From the NCBI RefSeq assembly GCF_000149955.1, contig NC_030988.1, positions 2,530,334 through 2,594,333 of the forward strand: 64,000 nucleotides of DNA. The letters are read 5' to 3'. Shown one piece after another: positions 1 through 10,211 of this stretch (position 1 is the stretch's first letter; each line of letters starts with the position of its first letter). Under the pieces are notes generated by a model. That model was not told the origin of the DNA, made no database searches, and saw only the letters and a list, made by a program, of their open reading frames with translations. The DNA comes from Fusarium oxysporum f. sp. lycopersici 4287 (Eukaryota > Ascomycota > Sordariomycetes > Hypocreales > Nectriaceae). The translations under genes and the position numbers were made by a program.

Positions 1-3000
1 TTCTTTCGTGGTCATTGGAGTGAGGGAAGGCTTTCCCCCTTGAATCCTAAAATGACTAGTGATCTTATCCACGAATGACGATTGCGACAGCCAAATCAGA
101 CGTTGGTTTCGGTCGCGAATAATCTCAATTCCAAGAAACCACTGTAGCATATCTCCTCCAGAGAGTTGGTACTTTTCTCGAAGCTTGCCTATCGTCCATT
201 CGACCGATCTTTGATTGGTCTTCTCGTAGGCAACAATGAGGTCGTCCACATAGAAGAATATCAATATTCCTCCTTTCGAGAGACAGCATGGCTCGTGAGG
301 TACAGACTTGAACCCAATGTTCGTAAGGGTGGTGGTTAGTTCCTTTTGCCAAAGTAATGGTGACTGGCGCAAGCCGTATAGTGCTTTCTGAAGTTTGAGG
401 ATCAGGCCAGGCTTCCGGTAGCCTCCGGGCATCCGCATATAGACGTCCTGTTTCAGTTCAGCATTGACAAAGGCGTTGACGACATCATACTGGAGAAGTT
501 CTAAATCAAAGCGAGCAGCTATAGCCATGAGTGTTCGGAAAGATCTGCCGGCAAGTGTGGATGCATAGGTATCCTCGTGTGTCGACTTGGCCTGTTGATC
601 GCCTCGTACAACGAGCCGGGCCTTGCACTTGGTGAACCATCCGTGCTTGTCGAACTTGTATACATAAACCCACATGCAGTCCAGGAGTTCCTTGCCTGCG
701 GCTTCTTCTCTCTGAACCTCACGCCAGGAGCGCATTTCTTTATGGCTTTCAAGATGAGTCTTTTCTGCCTCGCGGAATAGGTCACCTAGTGGATGGTTCT
801 TGAGGTCTTTATGCCTTTTTGGCAATATTGGCATGTCTCGCCGGTGTATTCGGCGTTGGCCGTCACCTAAATCTGTCAGCTTTGCAGATTGTGTTTTGCG
901 ATTGGGAGAATCCATCAGCTTAGTAGATTCCCCTCGACTTCCCGTAAACTGAGGTTCTCCGCTATCAGGGTGGCAGCTGGCCGAGCTCGCCTGCTTCTCG
1001 AGCTTCCGCTTACTCACCACCTTGCCATTCCAGGTCCCTTTCACAGATGCGAGTCGACCGGCATTAAATGCGGCCTCCCAGTAACTGCTCGGAGTTGAAA
1101 TGACTCGAGGGGCTCCATTTGCGCCGTCTCGTCCCGGGGAAGTGCCAGCGCTAGGTGGGACATGCACCATCTTGGCAGCTCGTAACTGAGGGGGGTTTTC
1201 CCCCTCCTTCCTCACGGGAGGTTCTCTGATAGTAGCGACCAGAAGGGCAGCAGGCCGTAGAGGGCAAGTCTCCGGGGTCAGGTAGGGAGTGAATCGAGCG
1301 GTCGTGTAGGGGTGATCAGTCCCGTCAGGCTCTTCTCGATTGCGATCTCCTACGACTAGTGTCCTGCCAGTCTCACCCTGCGTAATCGTGAGATCACGTT
1401 CAAACCCTCTATGTGGATAACTTGCAGCCTCCCGCTCAAACGCTAGTCCTTCAGGCAAGGCGCTTAATTCCTCGTCTTCTTCTTGGGTAGAAGCATCCAG
1501 ATTGATGCTAGATCCCTGTGGGACCTCTGCATCAGTGAGATGCTGAATAAGTTCTTCCTCGTTTAGTTCTTTTAAATCATCCTTGAGGTGTTGGACATCC
1601 CCAGAGAACGTCTCCTTCTCGTTGAAGATCACGTCTCTAGTGGAGATGACCTTGTTGGTCAACGGATTCCAGACCCTGTAGATGTTTGTCGAGTTATACC
1701 CGACCAGGTATCCTATCCACCCTCGGGGATTGAGTCGTTGTCGCCGATTCTTCTTTTTCAAAGCATCGGTCGTCATCGCAAAGGCTTTACAGCCATACAC
1801 GCGTAGGTGTGTTTGATCGGGCTTACGCTCCGTGACAACCACGCCGTCCCTAAAGGCAAAGTAAGTGTAGAAACGCTCATATGGCGTCTTCCAATTGTAG
1901 ATATACTTGGGTGTCCTATTGTATAGGTATACGGCAGCGCGCCAGATCTCAACCCAAAGGAACGAAGGCAGCTTTGCTCCAGCTCTCATTGCACGAGCTT
2001 TCTCCTTGATCACACCCCCCGAGCGCTCTGCGCCGCCATTTTGACTTTGGGCATATGGCGCGGAGGGCTCTAGGCGCATCCCGTTTTTGATACTGAGGAA
2101 GTCACTTACCTGGTGACTATCCGGGATCTCGTTATCACACTCGATGACTTCGGGCCTACACTGGAGTTGTCGCTCTAGTGTTCTGAGTAGATGCTCAAGT
2201 GCACCGATAAGCGTTGGTGCAGTTCGATCGGGAAGATAATAGTCCCAGATATAGCCAGAGTAACGGTCGGTGACCAGCATAGCTGAAGTGTAGCCTGGAT
2301 CCCCACTCATGTCGTGGAAATCAATAGCGAGTCGGATCCCAGCCTTCTCGGGTGGAACTCGTCTTTGTCGACGGACTTGGCGCTTCACCTTCGCCATTCC
2401 ACAAGCATCACACTCAGCCGTGGAGATCCCTCTGATCTTCACCCCCCGACATTGGCCCACGAGGTGCTTGAGTGCTTCAGGCCCTGGGTGTCCAAGTCGA
2501 AGGTGCCAAAAGGTTTCGTCTCCACTGCGAGGAGGGCGTTTAGTCCACGAATCATACTGTTTCCGTTTGGCTAGGAATGCCGCTGCCGTTGTTGATTTGT
2601 CGATATACTCCAGTACGTACTGGTCGAAATGATCCGTCAATGTGCAGAGGATTGAATCATCTTTCCTGCGGATTTGGTTGTTATTCCCTTTGGTATCCCA
2701 GTAGTAGCCCCTTTTCCGCAACTGGCGGTATGACACAATATTGCATGCAAAGTTTACGCAATGAGCTACATCTCGCAATCTGAGAAGAGAGGGTCCTTGA
2801 GGTCCTTGAACGCGAATATCCACGTTCCCGTACCCGTGAATGGCCACTGGTGACTCCCCTGCGTAGACGAAGTCTCCAGACGGTGCCGGTCGGTAGTTGA
2901 GGAACCTGCACACTTCATTGAAGATATGGATTGTCGATCCAGAGTCAAGGATGGCAGAATGTCTGAGAGGGTAGGGGGCACAGTTGAAGGCTGCGATAAA

Positions 3001-3039
3001 GTTATGCGTCACTAGGTAGGTTGCCTTGACGTGTGCCAT
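1..3039 (-). CDS. copia Pol polyprotein (protease-integrase-RT), C-terminus cut by window edge
   Basis: One frame read from the ATG at 3039 stays open to base 1, about 1013 codons. In order I see an aspartic protease motif (LDSGSTIHIF), a gag-pre-integrase segment (FWHLRLGHPG), an integrase zinc finger (H..H then CDACG), an integrase core with Asp in the DFHD segment, Asp in ECDNE and Glu in QNGGAERS, and reverse transcriptase with YGLRQSPLLW and the catalytic YVDD near 241-260. The frame was checked at 3039, 2310, 480 and 246 and agrees. RNase H is beyond the window. Its product would cleave, integrate and copy the element. The in-frame stop at 3052-3054 separates it from gag in the same frame, so expression would need readthrough, or the stop is a disabling mutation. 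Domain identity is secure; activity is not. Confidence 0.88.
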   Translation of the reverse strand, partial: MAHVKATYLVTHNFIAAFNCAPYPLRHSAILDSGSTIHIFNEVCRFLNYRPAPSGDFVYAGESPVAIHGYGNVDIRVQGPQGPSLLRLRDVAHCVNFACNIVSYRQLRKRGYYWDTKGNNNQIRRKDDSILCTLTDHFDQYVLEYIDKSTTAAAFLAKRKQYDSWTKRPPRSGDETFWHLRLGHPGPEALKHLVGQCRGVKIRGISTAECDACGMAKVKRQVRRQRRVPPEKAGIRLAIDFHDMSGDPGYTSAMLVTDRYSGYIWDYYLPDRTAPTLIGALEHLLRTLERQLQCRPEVIECDNEIPDSHQVSDFLSIKNGMRLEPSAPYAQSQNGGAERSGGVIKEKARAMRAGAKLPSFLWVEIWRAAVYLYNRTPKYIYNWKTPYERFYTYFAFRDGVVVTERKPDQTHLRVYGCKAFAMTTDALKKKNRRQRLNPRGWIGYLVGYNSTNIYRVWNPLTNKVISTRDVIFNEKETFSGDVQHLKDDLKELNEEELIQHLTDAEVPQGSSINLDASTQEEDEELSALPEGLAFEREAASYPHRGFERDLTITQGETGRTLVVGDRNREEPDGTDHPYTTARFTPYLTPETCPLRPAALLVATIREPPVRKEGENPPQLRAAKMVHVPPSAGTSPGRDGANGAPRVISTPSSYWEAAFNAGRLASVKGTWNGKVVSKRKLEKQASSASCHPDSGEPQFTGSRGESTKLMDSPNRKTQSAKLTDLGDGQRRIHRRDMPILPKRHKDLKNHPLGDLFREAEKTHLESHKEMRSWREVQREEAAGKELLDCMWVYVYKFDKHGWFTKCKARLVVRGDQQAKSTHEDTYASTLAGRSFRTLMAIAARFDLELLQYDVVNAFVNAELKQDVYMRMPGGYRKPGLILKLQKALYGLRQSPLLWQKELTTTLTNIGFKSVPHEPCCLSKGGILIFFYVDDLIVAYEKTNQRSVEWTIGKLREKYQLSGGDMLQWFLGIEIIRDRNQRLIWLSQSSFVDKITSHFRIQGGKPSLTPMTTKE

Positions 3040-3051
3040 ACCCCGCCCAAG

Positions 3052-4303
3052 TCACTCGTCCTGAGTGGTTCTGTCTCTACTTTTGGACAATCGTTTGACT
3101 TCCTCCACCAAACCAGTATCGTTCTTGAGACGGTCATTTATTAATCGTTGTATCGCTTGGTTGGGCTCCCATCCTTCGGCTTTCTGGGCTGGGAATAAGT
3201 ACCAGCAGCCTTTCCAGTCATGGAAACCTAAACATCCTCGACAAGTAGGGCCATCCGGGTTCGGATTGACGGTCGTCTCTGCTCGTTTTCGTTTTGTTGA
3301 TACTCCTCTTCCGCCGCCTCGTGCTCTACGCCCACGGCCTTGGCCTCGCGTATCTCGATGTGCATAGGATGTTTCGTCCGTCGCCCAATCTGAGGCGTCT
3401 CCTTGGACTTCAATAGTGTCATTATCGCGGTCTGTGATTGCAGGTCTGTCGTTCCTGGATGCAGCGCCGTATGTGGCTGCGAATGCGCCTCTCTTGATTC
3501 CTGACGGCCTTCCGCTAGCGTTGGCCATTTTGGCTTCGTATCGAATGTCGGCAGCGACCTCTCGATAGTTGAGGGAATTATTTCTCCAGGGGAGCGAGGA
3601 GGGTGGTATGTAGGGAACGGTGCAGTAAGAGACTCAGGACGGTCAGTGTAAATAGTCACGTTCCTGCCTTCCTCAGAGGCAAACTCAGCATCAGTAGCCA
3701 CCGTCTGAATGAAAACAGTTCCGGGCTGGCCTGGTGTTTGTGGGGGTGCGTAACTGGTTGTGGGAGTCTTGACGCCTGGGCTGTATGTACGGCTTTGTGG
3801 TACTTGTCGCGCGCTTCGGGTCGAAGGCGTTCGTTGTATACCACTCCAGATCTTCGTAGCTCCTGATACCACTTGTCTAATCGGTCTCCCGTGACGCAGG
3901 ATGTTTTCTGATACGTGGCCGAGACCGTCTTGAGGACAAACTCGACCAGCTTCTGCTCCTGTTTCTTCGTCTCTCTATACGCCGTTTCTTTCAGAGAGTA
4001 GATCCTGATATCATGCTCGTATTCCGCTCTTCCTTCAGACGTCAACTCTCCGATTCGCCGGGGCGGTACGTAATCTGAGCCGGGCGTCATTGTGCCACTA
4101 TCGGGATCGTCCGGATCTGCTTGTCTGGGGTAGTCTCGGATTTCTGGAAGTTCTGGTCGCTGAGGCCATCGGATGCGATCGGTCGGATCAATATACTGCC
4201 ACAGGTCGTAGGCGTGCGCCAGTTTCTTGAATTCGTTGGACCAGGAGTCCCAATCCTCCGGAGACGCGTAGCTAATGATCCTCTCGGCGTGTTTGGCCGA
4301 CAT
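3052..4303 (-). pseudogene. copia Gag, spread over three frames
   Basis: The ATG at 4303 opens a Gag-like N-terminus (SAKHAERIISYASPEDWDSW). The homologous reading then moves to a second frame (about 3870-3530) and a third (3528-3052). The last part carries the zinc knuckle C-x2-C-x3-H-x4-C (CRGCLGFHDWKGC) followed by WYLFP, typical of fungal copia Gag, and an Arg/Gly-rich stretch before it. Each frame change has no intron-like borders, so I read them as indels. Gag would package element RNA in virus-like particles. The last frame ends in a TGA at 3052-3054 and is followed in the same frame by the pol ATG at 3039. Confidence 0.8.
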
Positions 4304-4434
4304 GGTGATAGAATGAACCGAAGGTCGTATGCATTTGGGTGCGCGGGTCGCTGAGATGCAATTGAGACTCTTAATTGTCAGACATTACGTGTATTCGGTT
4401 CATTGATGTGAATTGGTGTATTCATGTTGTGTTC

Positions 4435-4525
4435 TGTTGAAATCTACCCCTTGGAGGTTTTACCATTTCGGCTGTAATCTTAAAGTATCCCTGCTTGCAC
4501 GTGAGACCCCAGCACCTGTTCAACA
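4435..4525 (-). repeat. candidate short 5' LTR of the copia element
   Basis: The segment is bounded by TGTTGAA (4435-4441) and TTCAACA (4519-4525), so both strands begin TG and end CA as LTRs do. It sits just upstream of gag. At 91 bp it would be unusually short, and I cannot identify a primer-binding site next to it. The second LTR is outside the window, so identity of the two LTRs cannot be tested here. Confidence 0.3.
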
Positions 4526-4914
4526 GTTACGGGCTAGAAGCGCCGTAATTCACTTTCTCATGAAAATTGGCTTGAACTTGAATTGACCGCCGCACTGGGT
4601 GCATCACACCACCGGCACGAGAACACAGAGGTACCATGTTGCCGGGACTTTGAGTTCCCTACCGTTACATAATGGTCTGGACCCGATATTAACGGATCGA
4701 ATTTTTAACCTTACAATCGAGCACATCACGACAGATAGCATCGCGGATCGACTCAGATAACTAACGACAACGATTTCGACGACCTCCTTAGCTGCCATTT
4801 AACAAAAATTGTTATAGAGACCCGGTCTGTATTCCGTACCAACTTCACTCGCTTAGTGTCAGACAATTGGCTCTACAGGGATCTGAGATGGCATCAGGAA
4901 ATTAATGAGGATTA
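4526..4914. other. non-coding spacer
   Basis: I see no recognisable gene between the copia element and the MITE. A 64-codon minus-strand reading frame (4604-4798) has no family features. Confidence 0.5.
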
Positions 4915-5355
4915 ACGTGTATGATAAGCGAGTGGGCCAGACAAGCGAGTGAGCCACTATACTGTATAGTATAAAAAACAGCCTACCCTATAGAGTTCTA
5001 ACTCATAAATAAAATAGCTAAAAATCTTAAAAGAATATTTTTATACTTAGTATAGTTAATTATATGAATTGATATTTTTAACAGATTTTTATCTATTTTA
5101 TTTTCTATATAAAACCTTAAAATACAGTGTATTTCACAGTGTAAATAGACTTTACTAGATAACTTTATAAAGAAAATAGTTATAATTTGTATAAAAGTAA
5201 TATATAAAGATATAGTAGTTAAATATATTATATTATTTTTTTTTAGCTATTTTAAAGTTAAATTGACCTTTTAAGAAAAGTTTAAAAAAGGGCTTTTAAG
5301 GTGAGAAATGTAGTGGCTCACTCGCTTGTCTGGCTCACTCGCTTATCATATACGT
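4915..5355. mobile_element. Vader-like pogo/Fot1 MITE, copy 1 (441 bp)
   Basis: Long inverted repeats of about 44 bp begin ACGT, and the element is flanked by TA on both sides (4913-4914 and 5356-5357), the Tc1/mariner-pogo target duplication. Each inverted repeat holds two direct repeats of AAGCGAGTG + (G/A)GCCA spaced 17 bp apart. The interior is very AT-rich and non-coding. Length, ACGT end and TA duplication resemble Vader of Aspergillus niger (family knowledge). A second copy is at 43627. It lies about 420 bp upstream of the CDK start codon, so it could affect that promoter. Confidence 0.88.
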
Positions 5356-5777
5356 TATCTGAGGAACAAAATCTTAATGACAGGATGCACTGAGTCGTGC
5401 AGCTCTTTATACACAATTGAAAGCGTTGCCTGTTCTAGGCAGTAGCAGCTGCCACCCCGAGGTCATGGCCCGCAGCCATCACCGGCCCCGCACATGGCAG
5501 CGACCGTTTATTGACCAGCAGAAACCTCTCATCTCTATTCTCTATTCTCTCCTTCATTTTTCCCTATCATTTATCCTCCCCGTCTCCATTTCCTCTCTAG
5601 GGCCTTCCCTTGGCTAACCAAATCCTACCTTACAACCTGATGCGGAATAATGACGTGCGGTAAAATCATTTTCAGTAGCCTCCAAAAGCCAATCCTTTCA
5701 TACAGCGATACAATTCGCAATCCCATTCATACAATTATTCCCCCAGATCTCAACACTCTCGCCCACAAGCCCACAGT
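5356..5777 (+). promoter_or_regulatory. upstream region of the CDK gene
   Basis: This spacer between the MITE and the CDK ATG contains a pyrimidine-rich run at about 5527-5600 (repeated CTCTATT/CTCTCC), a common feature of fungal promoters just upstream of transcription starts. No clear TATA box was seen. Assignment as promoter is by position only. Confidence 0.4.
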
Positions 5778-6874
5778 ATGGATAATTACCAGAAGTTAGA
5801 GAAGATTGGCCAAGGTACGTCTGACCCTAGCGCTGGGGCCTTGGCCACCATTTATGCAGCCATCGTATTTTCTAATATATTCCTATTTAATTGCCGGACT
5901 AACTAAACCTACCAGGTGCTTGCGGTGCTATTTTCAAGGCTCGTGACCTTGCAAATGAGGGACGAATTGTCGCATTGAAAAAAATACATCTTGAAGCCGA
6001 GGGCGAGGGCGTACCGAGCACTTCCATCCGGGAGATTTCTCTCCTCAAGGAACTGCAGCACCCTAACATCTTGCGTCTTCTCAACATCGTTCACGCTGAT
6101 TACCACAATCTTTACCTCGTTTTCGAATTACTTGATATCGACCTGAAAAGGTACATGGAGACCTTACCGGCCAGTGACGGTGGACGAGGCAAGGTGCTTC
6201 CGGAGGGATCATTGGCATACCTCATGCAACTAGGCATGGATGACATGGTGGTTAGAAAATTCATGTACCAACTTTGTGCTGGCGTCAAATACTGTCACTC
6301 CCACCGTATCTTGCACCGAGATCTGAAGCCCGCTAATCTCCTCATCGACAAGGAAGGAAATCTCAAGTTAGCCGATTTTGGGCTGGCACGAGCGTTTGGT
6401 GTGCCTCTGCGCCCATACACTCATGATGTCGTGACGCTCTGGTACCGAGCACCTGAACTTCTACTGGACGGAAAACAATACTCGACGGGTGTTGATATGT
6501 GGTCTGTCGGCTGTATCTTTGCAGAGATGTGCGTTCGAAAGCCGCTGTTTCCTGGTGACTCTGAGATTGATGAGATCTTTAAAATCTTCCGGTAAGTTTA
6601 TAATCCTCGCATATGCTGTGAGTGAGAAGTCTGACTTTGATGCCCTAGCACATTGGGCACTCCTACGGAAGACGTTTGGCCTGGAGTTACCTCGTACCGC
6701 GATTTCAAGTCCTCGTTTCCTAAGTGGCAACGTAACTACGATCAGGCCCTCTGCGATAACCTCAACAAAGCAAGCCTCGAACTTCTCGATATGACGCTGA
6801 TCTACAATCCGGCTAGACGCATTTCGGCTAAACAGGCCTGCAACCACCCTTACTTTGAAGGCTTTCTTGCGTAG
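5778..6874 (+). CDS. CDK1/Cdc28-like cyclin-dependent kinase paralogue lacking Thr14/Tyr15
   Basis: Three exons, 5778-5814, 5916-6591 and 6649-6874, give 312 aa. Both introns are GT-AG (101 and 57 nt), and the first has a CTAAC branch site. The protein is collinear with CDK1: glycine loop GQGACG (residues 11-16), VALKK lysine, cyclin-binding helix PSTSIRE (usual PSTAIRE), catalytic [17 protein letters not shown], and the activating threonine in [14 protein letters not shown]. The kinase core is therefore intact. The oddity is residues 14-15: CDK1 enzymes have Thr-Tyr, the Wee1/Myt1 phosphorylation sites, and here they are Ala-Cys. The change lies right after the first splice junction, whose sites look normal. 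The length matches CDK1, so it is not truncated. It is probably a duplicated NimX/Cdc28-like gene rather than the main CDK. Whether it binds a cyclin or drives the cycle is unknown. Confidence 0.9.
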
Positions 6875-7054
6875 TCAGGCCACCTGAAAATTTACTACAA
6901 GTAGGGGAACTGTCACATATTACCACTAGGTTCATGCGACTGGATATGAAACGTGGACCATACTTTGGGGTTGTGAATCTGATTCCACATACTTCTCGCC
7001 TGATTCTATTCTATGCAACTCTCGCTTGACTCTACTGTGTTCACGGGCGACGAG

Positions 7055-7440
7055 CGAGTTGATCGAAAGAGGAAGAGGCCGTCTTCTAAGAAGTCAGAGG
7101 CCAAGCCGATACAGCGCTTTTTTTTGGTGACGAAGCTGTGAAGGTAATAAAATCTCCGACAGTTGCTGCCGCTTATAACGACGAAATGAACCATGTTGAT
7201 CGAGGTGGCCAGTTGAGGTCATATTATGCCTATGATCATCCCCTCCGCCGCGGCCCTCGGCAGGCACTTTGTTGGACCTTCTTCTTGATGTGGCCCTTTT
7301 CAATAGCTATATTGCTTAACTACACAGGCCCCAGCCAAACGGGAAGGGGTATATGATTCATAGGAAGAGGCGAGAGTGCATTTACAACGCCTGATTCAAC
7401 ATATATCAAGAAAGTCAGTCAAGGAAGAGGCATCGCGGGG
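7055..7440 (+). pseudogene. piggyBac-type transposase relic
   Basis: The translation around 7130-7300 contains NDEMNHVDRGGQLRSYY followed by DHPLRRGPRQ and CWTFFL, which matches the conserved end of the piggyBac (PGBD/DDE_Tnp_1_7) catalytic domain around the N-x-x-M-x-x-V-D-x-x-D-Q-L signature. After WTFFL the homologous reading changes frame (DVALFNSYIA then a stop). The upstream lysine-rich part (RKRPSSKKSEAKP) is also typical. No start codon, other catalytic parts or terminal repeats were found, so it is a remnant. Confidence 0.75.
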
Positions 7441-8439
7441 GGGGCGAATCCGACCCTAAAATATAGCAAAAAGAGCCCCTTGTCTGCCGGCACATGAGGT
7501 TGGACTACTTTGCATGTCAGGGCCTTCGACAAGGCCAAGTGAGGTCAAAAAGCCAAAAAGAGGGCCCCTTGGGGAGAGTGACGGCAATGGAAGAAGGGGA
7601 CAGACTGATTATTGGTGTAGCGTGTGCTTGGTTCCTCTTTGTAACTACGGGAATTGCTAGTACTCCTATCATAAATAGAAATTAGGTAGGCAGTAAAGTA
7701 CCTCTCGTTTGAGGCATTTTAATTCGACCGACCCCGCTGTCAGTACGAGAATTGAGGCTTTGATGATGGTACGTCAACGTCACCCTTTCTAACTTCTTGT
7801 GGCATCTCACATGTCTGGCTGGAGTATATGTTAGGAAACTTCAATTACTATTGGACAATACTGACTGCAATGACGTATTCATAATTTGAGCCGCCTGCGG
7901 TGTGGTGATTTCACATGTTACTTTTGAGACAATTTCCTTGTCGTATCATGATTTTGAAAACTATGATGGTACAATTTAGGTCCTCTGAGGCATAGGAAGA
8001 GCGATATGCTCGGAATCATTGGTTTTTCTCACATGTGACTCCCCGCACTGGCAGCAGTGTCACCATATCTTCGATGACCCATGAACCCACGGCCATATTC
8101 GTCATAAACAAAAGTCAACATTGAATCACCAATCACACCTTCAACATGTAACACAAATCCCTCCTCCCCCATCATAACCAAATCAAATAAACCTCCACCT
8201 GCCAGGATGCTTTTATCTACGCCAGCCTCTTGCTGTGTTGTCCAGCGGAAATCACGCATTGTAATCGTTCGCCTCATATATCATACCACACGTAAGATAC
8301 AGCTCTTCGACATCTATTTCTCCCAAATTACATACGAAAAGGACGCCCCAAGCGCGGGCTCTCAACCAGTATCCAATCATTTTCCTGCTGTTTCTGCTTG
8401 CATTCCGTCGACACCTGACCCCCGCTCGTATGCAGACAC
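7441..8439. other. non-coding spacer
   Basis: There is no family-like reading frame on either strand. The end next to 8440 is presumably the promoter of the CBM21 gene. Confidence 0.45.
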
Positions 8440-9480
8440 ATGGAGGCAAGATCAGAAGCCATAAGTGCCCCGGCAATGCCACTACGATCGCGTAGTCCAA
8501 CCCAACAATATCGTGGTGTGACGTCCATTTGTTCGATCACTCCAAGAGATTCAACTTTACATAACTCCAATGATAATAGTATCTTCCAATCATTTGGCAA
8601 GGATTTCAAGACTTCCAAAGGCTTGCAAGAATGCGCCAGGCGGATTTTGCGATTGAATACCCTGCCATCACAAGCCACTTCGAAAAAGAAGCCCCAGGGC
8701 GACCCTCAACATGGGCATCCCAATTGTACTGCAAACGGAAGGGTCACAATGAATCAACAACACACTGGAGGACTGAACTGCGCTTCCTCTGCGACAACGC
8801 CCAGTTACACGGCGATTGTTACAACCGATGGAGGTCACGTCCAAAGAGGGGGAGAAAGGATGCAGCAACAGTCACGTCCGGCTCTGCATGTATTCGGTCA
8901 TCGTCGTAGTGCCGAAAAGCAGCCTTCGTTCAAGACTGTTCATTTTGGCCCAGATTTGGAGCATGTACGCTACTTTTCGAGCGCCGACAAACCACTGACA
9001 ATCGACACAAGTTCATCATTTGTGAGCAAGGATCCACTCTTGGATGAAAGGATAACCAACCAGCAAGTAGCCTCGTCGCCTCAATGGGAAATCTTTACAC
9101 CTAACTTCCCCGATGAGGATTCGACGCGAAAGTCGATGGATGTCAGAGTCCAAAGACTCTATTTCTCTAGTCGTCGCATGGCTCTCTATGTCCTTATCGT
9201 GGTAGCCAACTTGGCCTTTGAAAAATCTATCATTTGCCGTTTTACGCGAGATTATTGGAAAACGGTCTCCGAAGCCCCAGCGCAGTATTATCGTGCTCCA
9301 ATCTCTAGGAATGGGAAAAATTACTATAAATTTGTTGTTGGCATTAGGCTCTTTGATGCGGATGAGCTTGACTCGAGCCCTTTGTTCTTTTGTGTGCGAT
9401 ATATCGTCAATGGTCAGGAATATTGGGATGATAACTCAGGAGTCAACTTCGAGGTTGATTTCAGAAGAAAGCTTCACTAG
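8440..9480 (+). CDS. CBM21 protein, PP1 regulatory (glycogen-targeting) subunit-like, copy 1
   Basis: This is a 346-aa intronless frame. Residues about 165-169 read KTVHF, a good protein phosphatase 1 docking motif ([RK]-x-V-x-F). Residues about 232-345 form a CBM21 carbohydrate-binding domain (RLYFS...ANLAFEKSIICRFTRDYWKT...FVVGI...FFCVRY...NGQEYWDDNSG). Proteins with this pair, such as yeast Gac1/Pig1/Gip2 and animal glycogen-targeting subunits, bring PP1 to glycogen and favour glycogen synthase dephosphorylation. The protein is about half the usual length of fungal Gac1-like proteins. The N-terminal 150 residues are low-complexity and poorly supported. The first ATG context (ATGGAGGCAAGA) is also found upstream of the paralogue at 33415, which supports this start. 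Function is inferred from family. Confidence 0.82.
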   Translation: MEARSEAISAPAMPLRSRSPTQQYRGVTSICSITPRDSTLHNSNDNSIFQSFGKDFKTSKGLQECARRILRLNTLPSQATSKKKPQGDPQHGHPNCTANGRVTMNQQHTGGLNCASSATTPSYTAIVTTDGGHVQRGGERMQQQSRPALHVFGHRRSAEKQPSFKTVHFGPDLEHVRYFSSADKPLTIDTSSSFVSKDPLLDERITNQQVASSPQWEIFTPNFPDEDSTRKSMDVRVQRLYFSSRRMALYVLIVVANLAFEKSIICRFTRDYWKTVSEAPAQYYRAPISRNGKNYYKFVVGIRLFDADELDSSPLFFCVRYIVNGQEYWDDNSGVNFEVDFRRKLH

Positions 9481-10099
9481 AAACGAATATCATTTTAAGT
9501 ATAAACAAAGCACCAGAGCGTACGCCATGTCCCGCAGTGGATTCCATCAGGGACCCTAACGAGCTTTTTCCAGGGGTCCGAAGTCACGCTCGAGGCACTC
9601 CTTATGTCAGATCATTATCATATGTCGCCGAGTCCACTGTGAGTAACAAGATATCATGGCTGATGGTGCTAATTTTTGATACAGCTATCAACACTCCTTG
9701 CCAGACGGATATGCTGGGTTACTAAACAATATTACCACTGCCTACTGTATTATCTGGGGTTTTGCTAGTTTGATATCAGCATTGTGGAGCCATGAGCTTT
9801 GGAAACAGGCTAATGCTTTGACCGAGGGGTTTTGGTAATCTATCAAGTCACCCGATGGAGTCGACGTTAAAACTGACTTTGGTGAAGAGAGAGCTAATTA
9901 AGGGGAACACTGTGAGCACAACACCTTGAGCGATTGAGAGCATTGTCATGATGAAGTCTGGCGATTCTGAAGCCGGTGATATGGATGAAGAAGAAAAAGA
10001 AGACGAAGAGGACGAAAGGTTTAAGCATGACGAAAATGAGGGCCAGAATGGGGAGGGTAGCGCAATGGGAGAATCGGACGAAGAAACACCACCACTGAT
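9481..10099. other. spacer with an acidic reading frame at its right end
   Basis: From 9951 a plus-strand frame encodes a Glu/Asp-rich peptide that runs straight into the hAT end at 10100. It may be the edge of a gene cut by the insertion or chance low-complexity sequence. Nothing else is recognisable. Confidence 0.35.
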
Positions 10100-10211
10100 C
10101 AGCGCTGCCCACAAATCAAACAAATCAAATCCGGGGCCATATTTAAGATATTTGGCAGCCTCCGGTACTGGATGTGTTGTTTGAAATACTTGATCAAATA
10201 TTTCAAACATT

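Larger units (their letters stand above)
1..4525 (-). mobile_element. Ty1/copia LTR retrotransposon, 5' part (runs off left edge)
   Basis: The element lies on the minus strand. Gag starts near 4303, Pol near 3039, and the reading frame is still open at base 1. The Pol order is protease, integrase, reverse transcriptase, which is the copia order (gypsy elements have integrase last). RNase H and the 3' LTR are outside the window. A possible very short 5' LTR is listed separately. Gag is broken by frame changes and there is a stop between gag and pol, so this copy is probably not autonomous. Confidence 0.9.

Noticed and set aside
4604..4798. 64-codon minus-strand gene beside the copia element
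   Set aside because: No motif, no homologous look, and no supporting context.
9951..10184. Acidic protein gene next to the hAT end
   Set aside because: Low-complexity Glu/Asp codons that run into the transposon end; no homologous features to support a gene.
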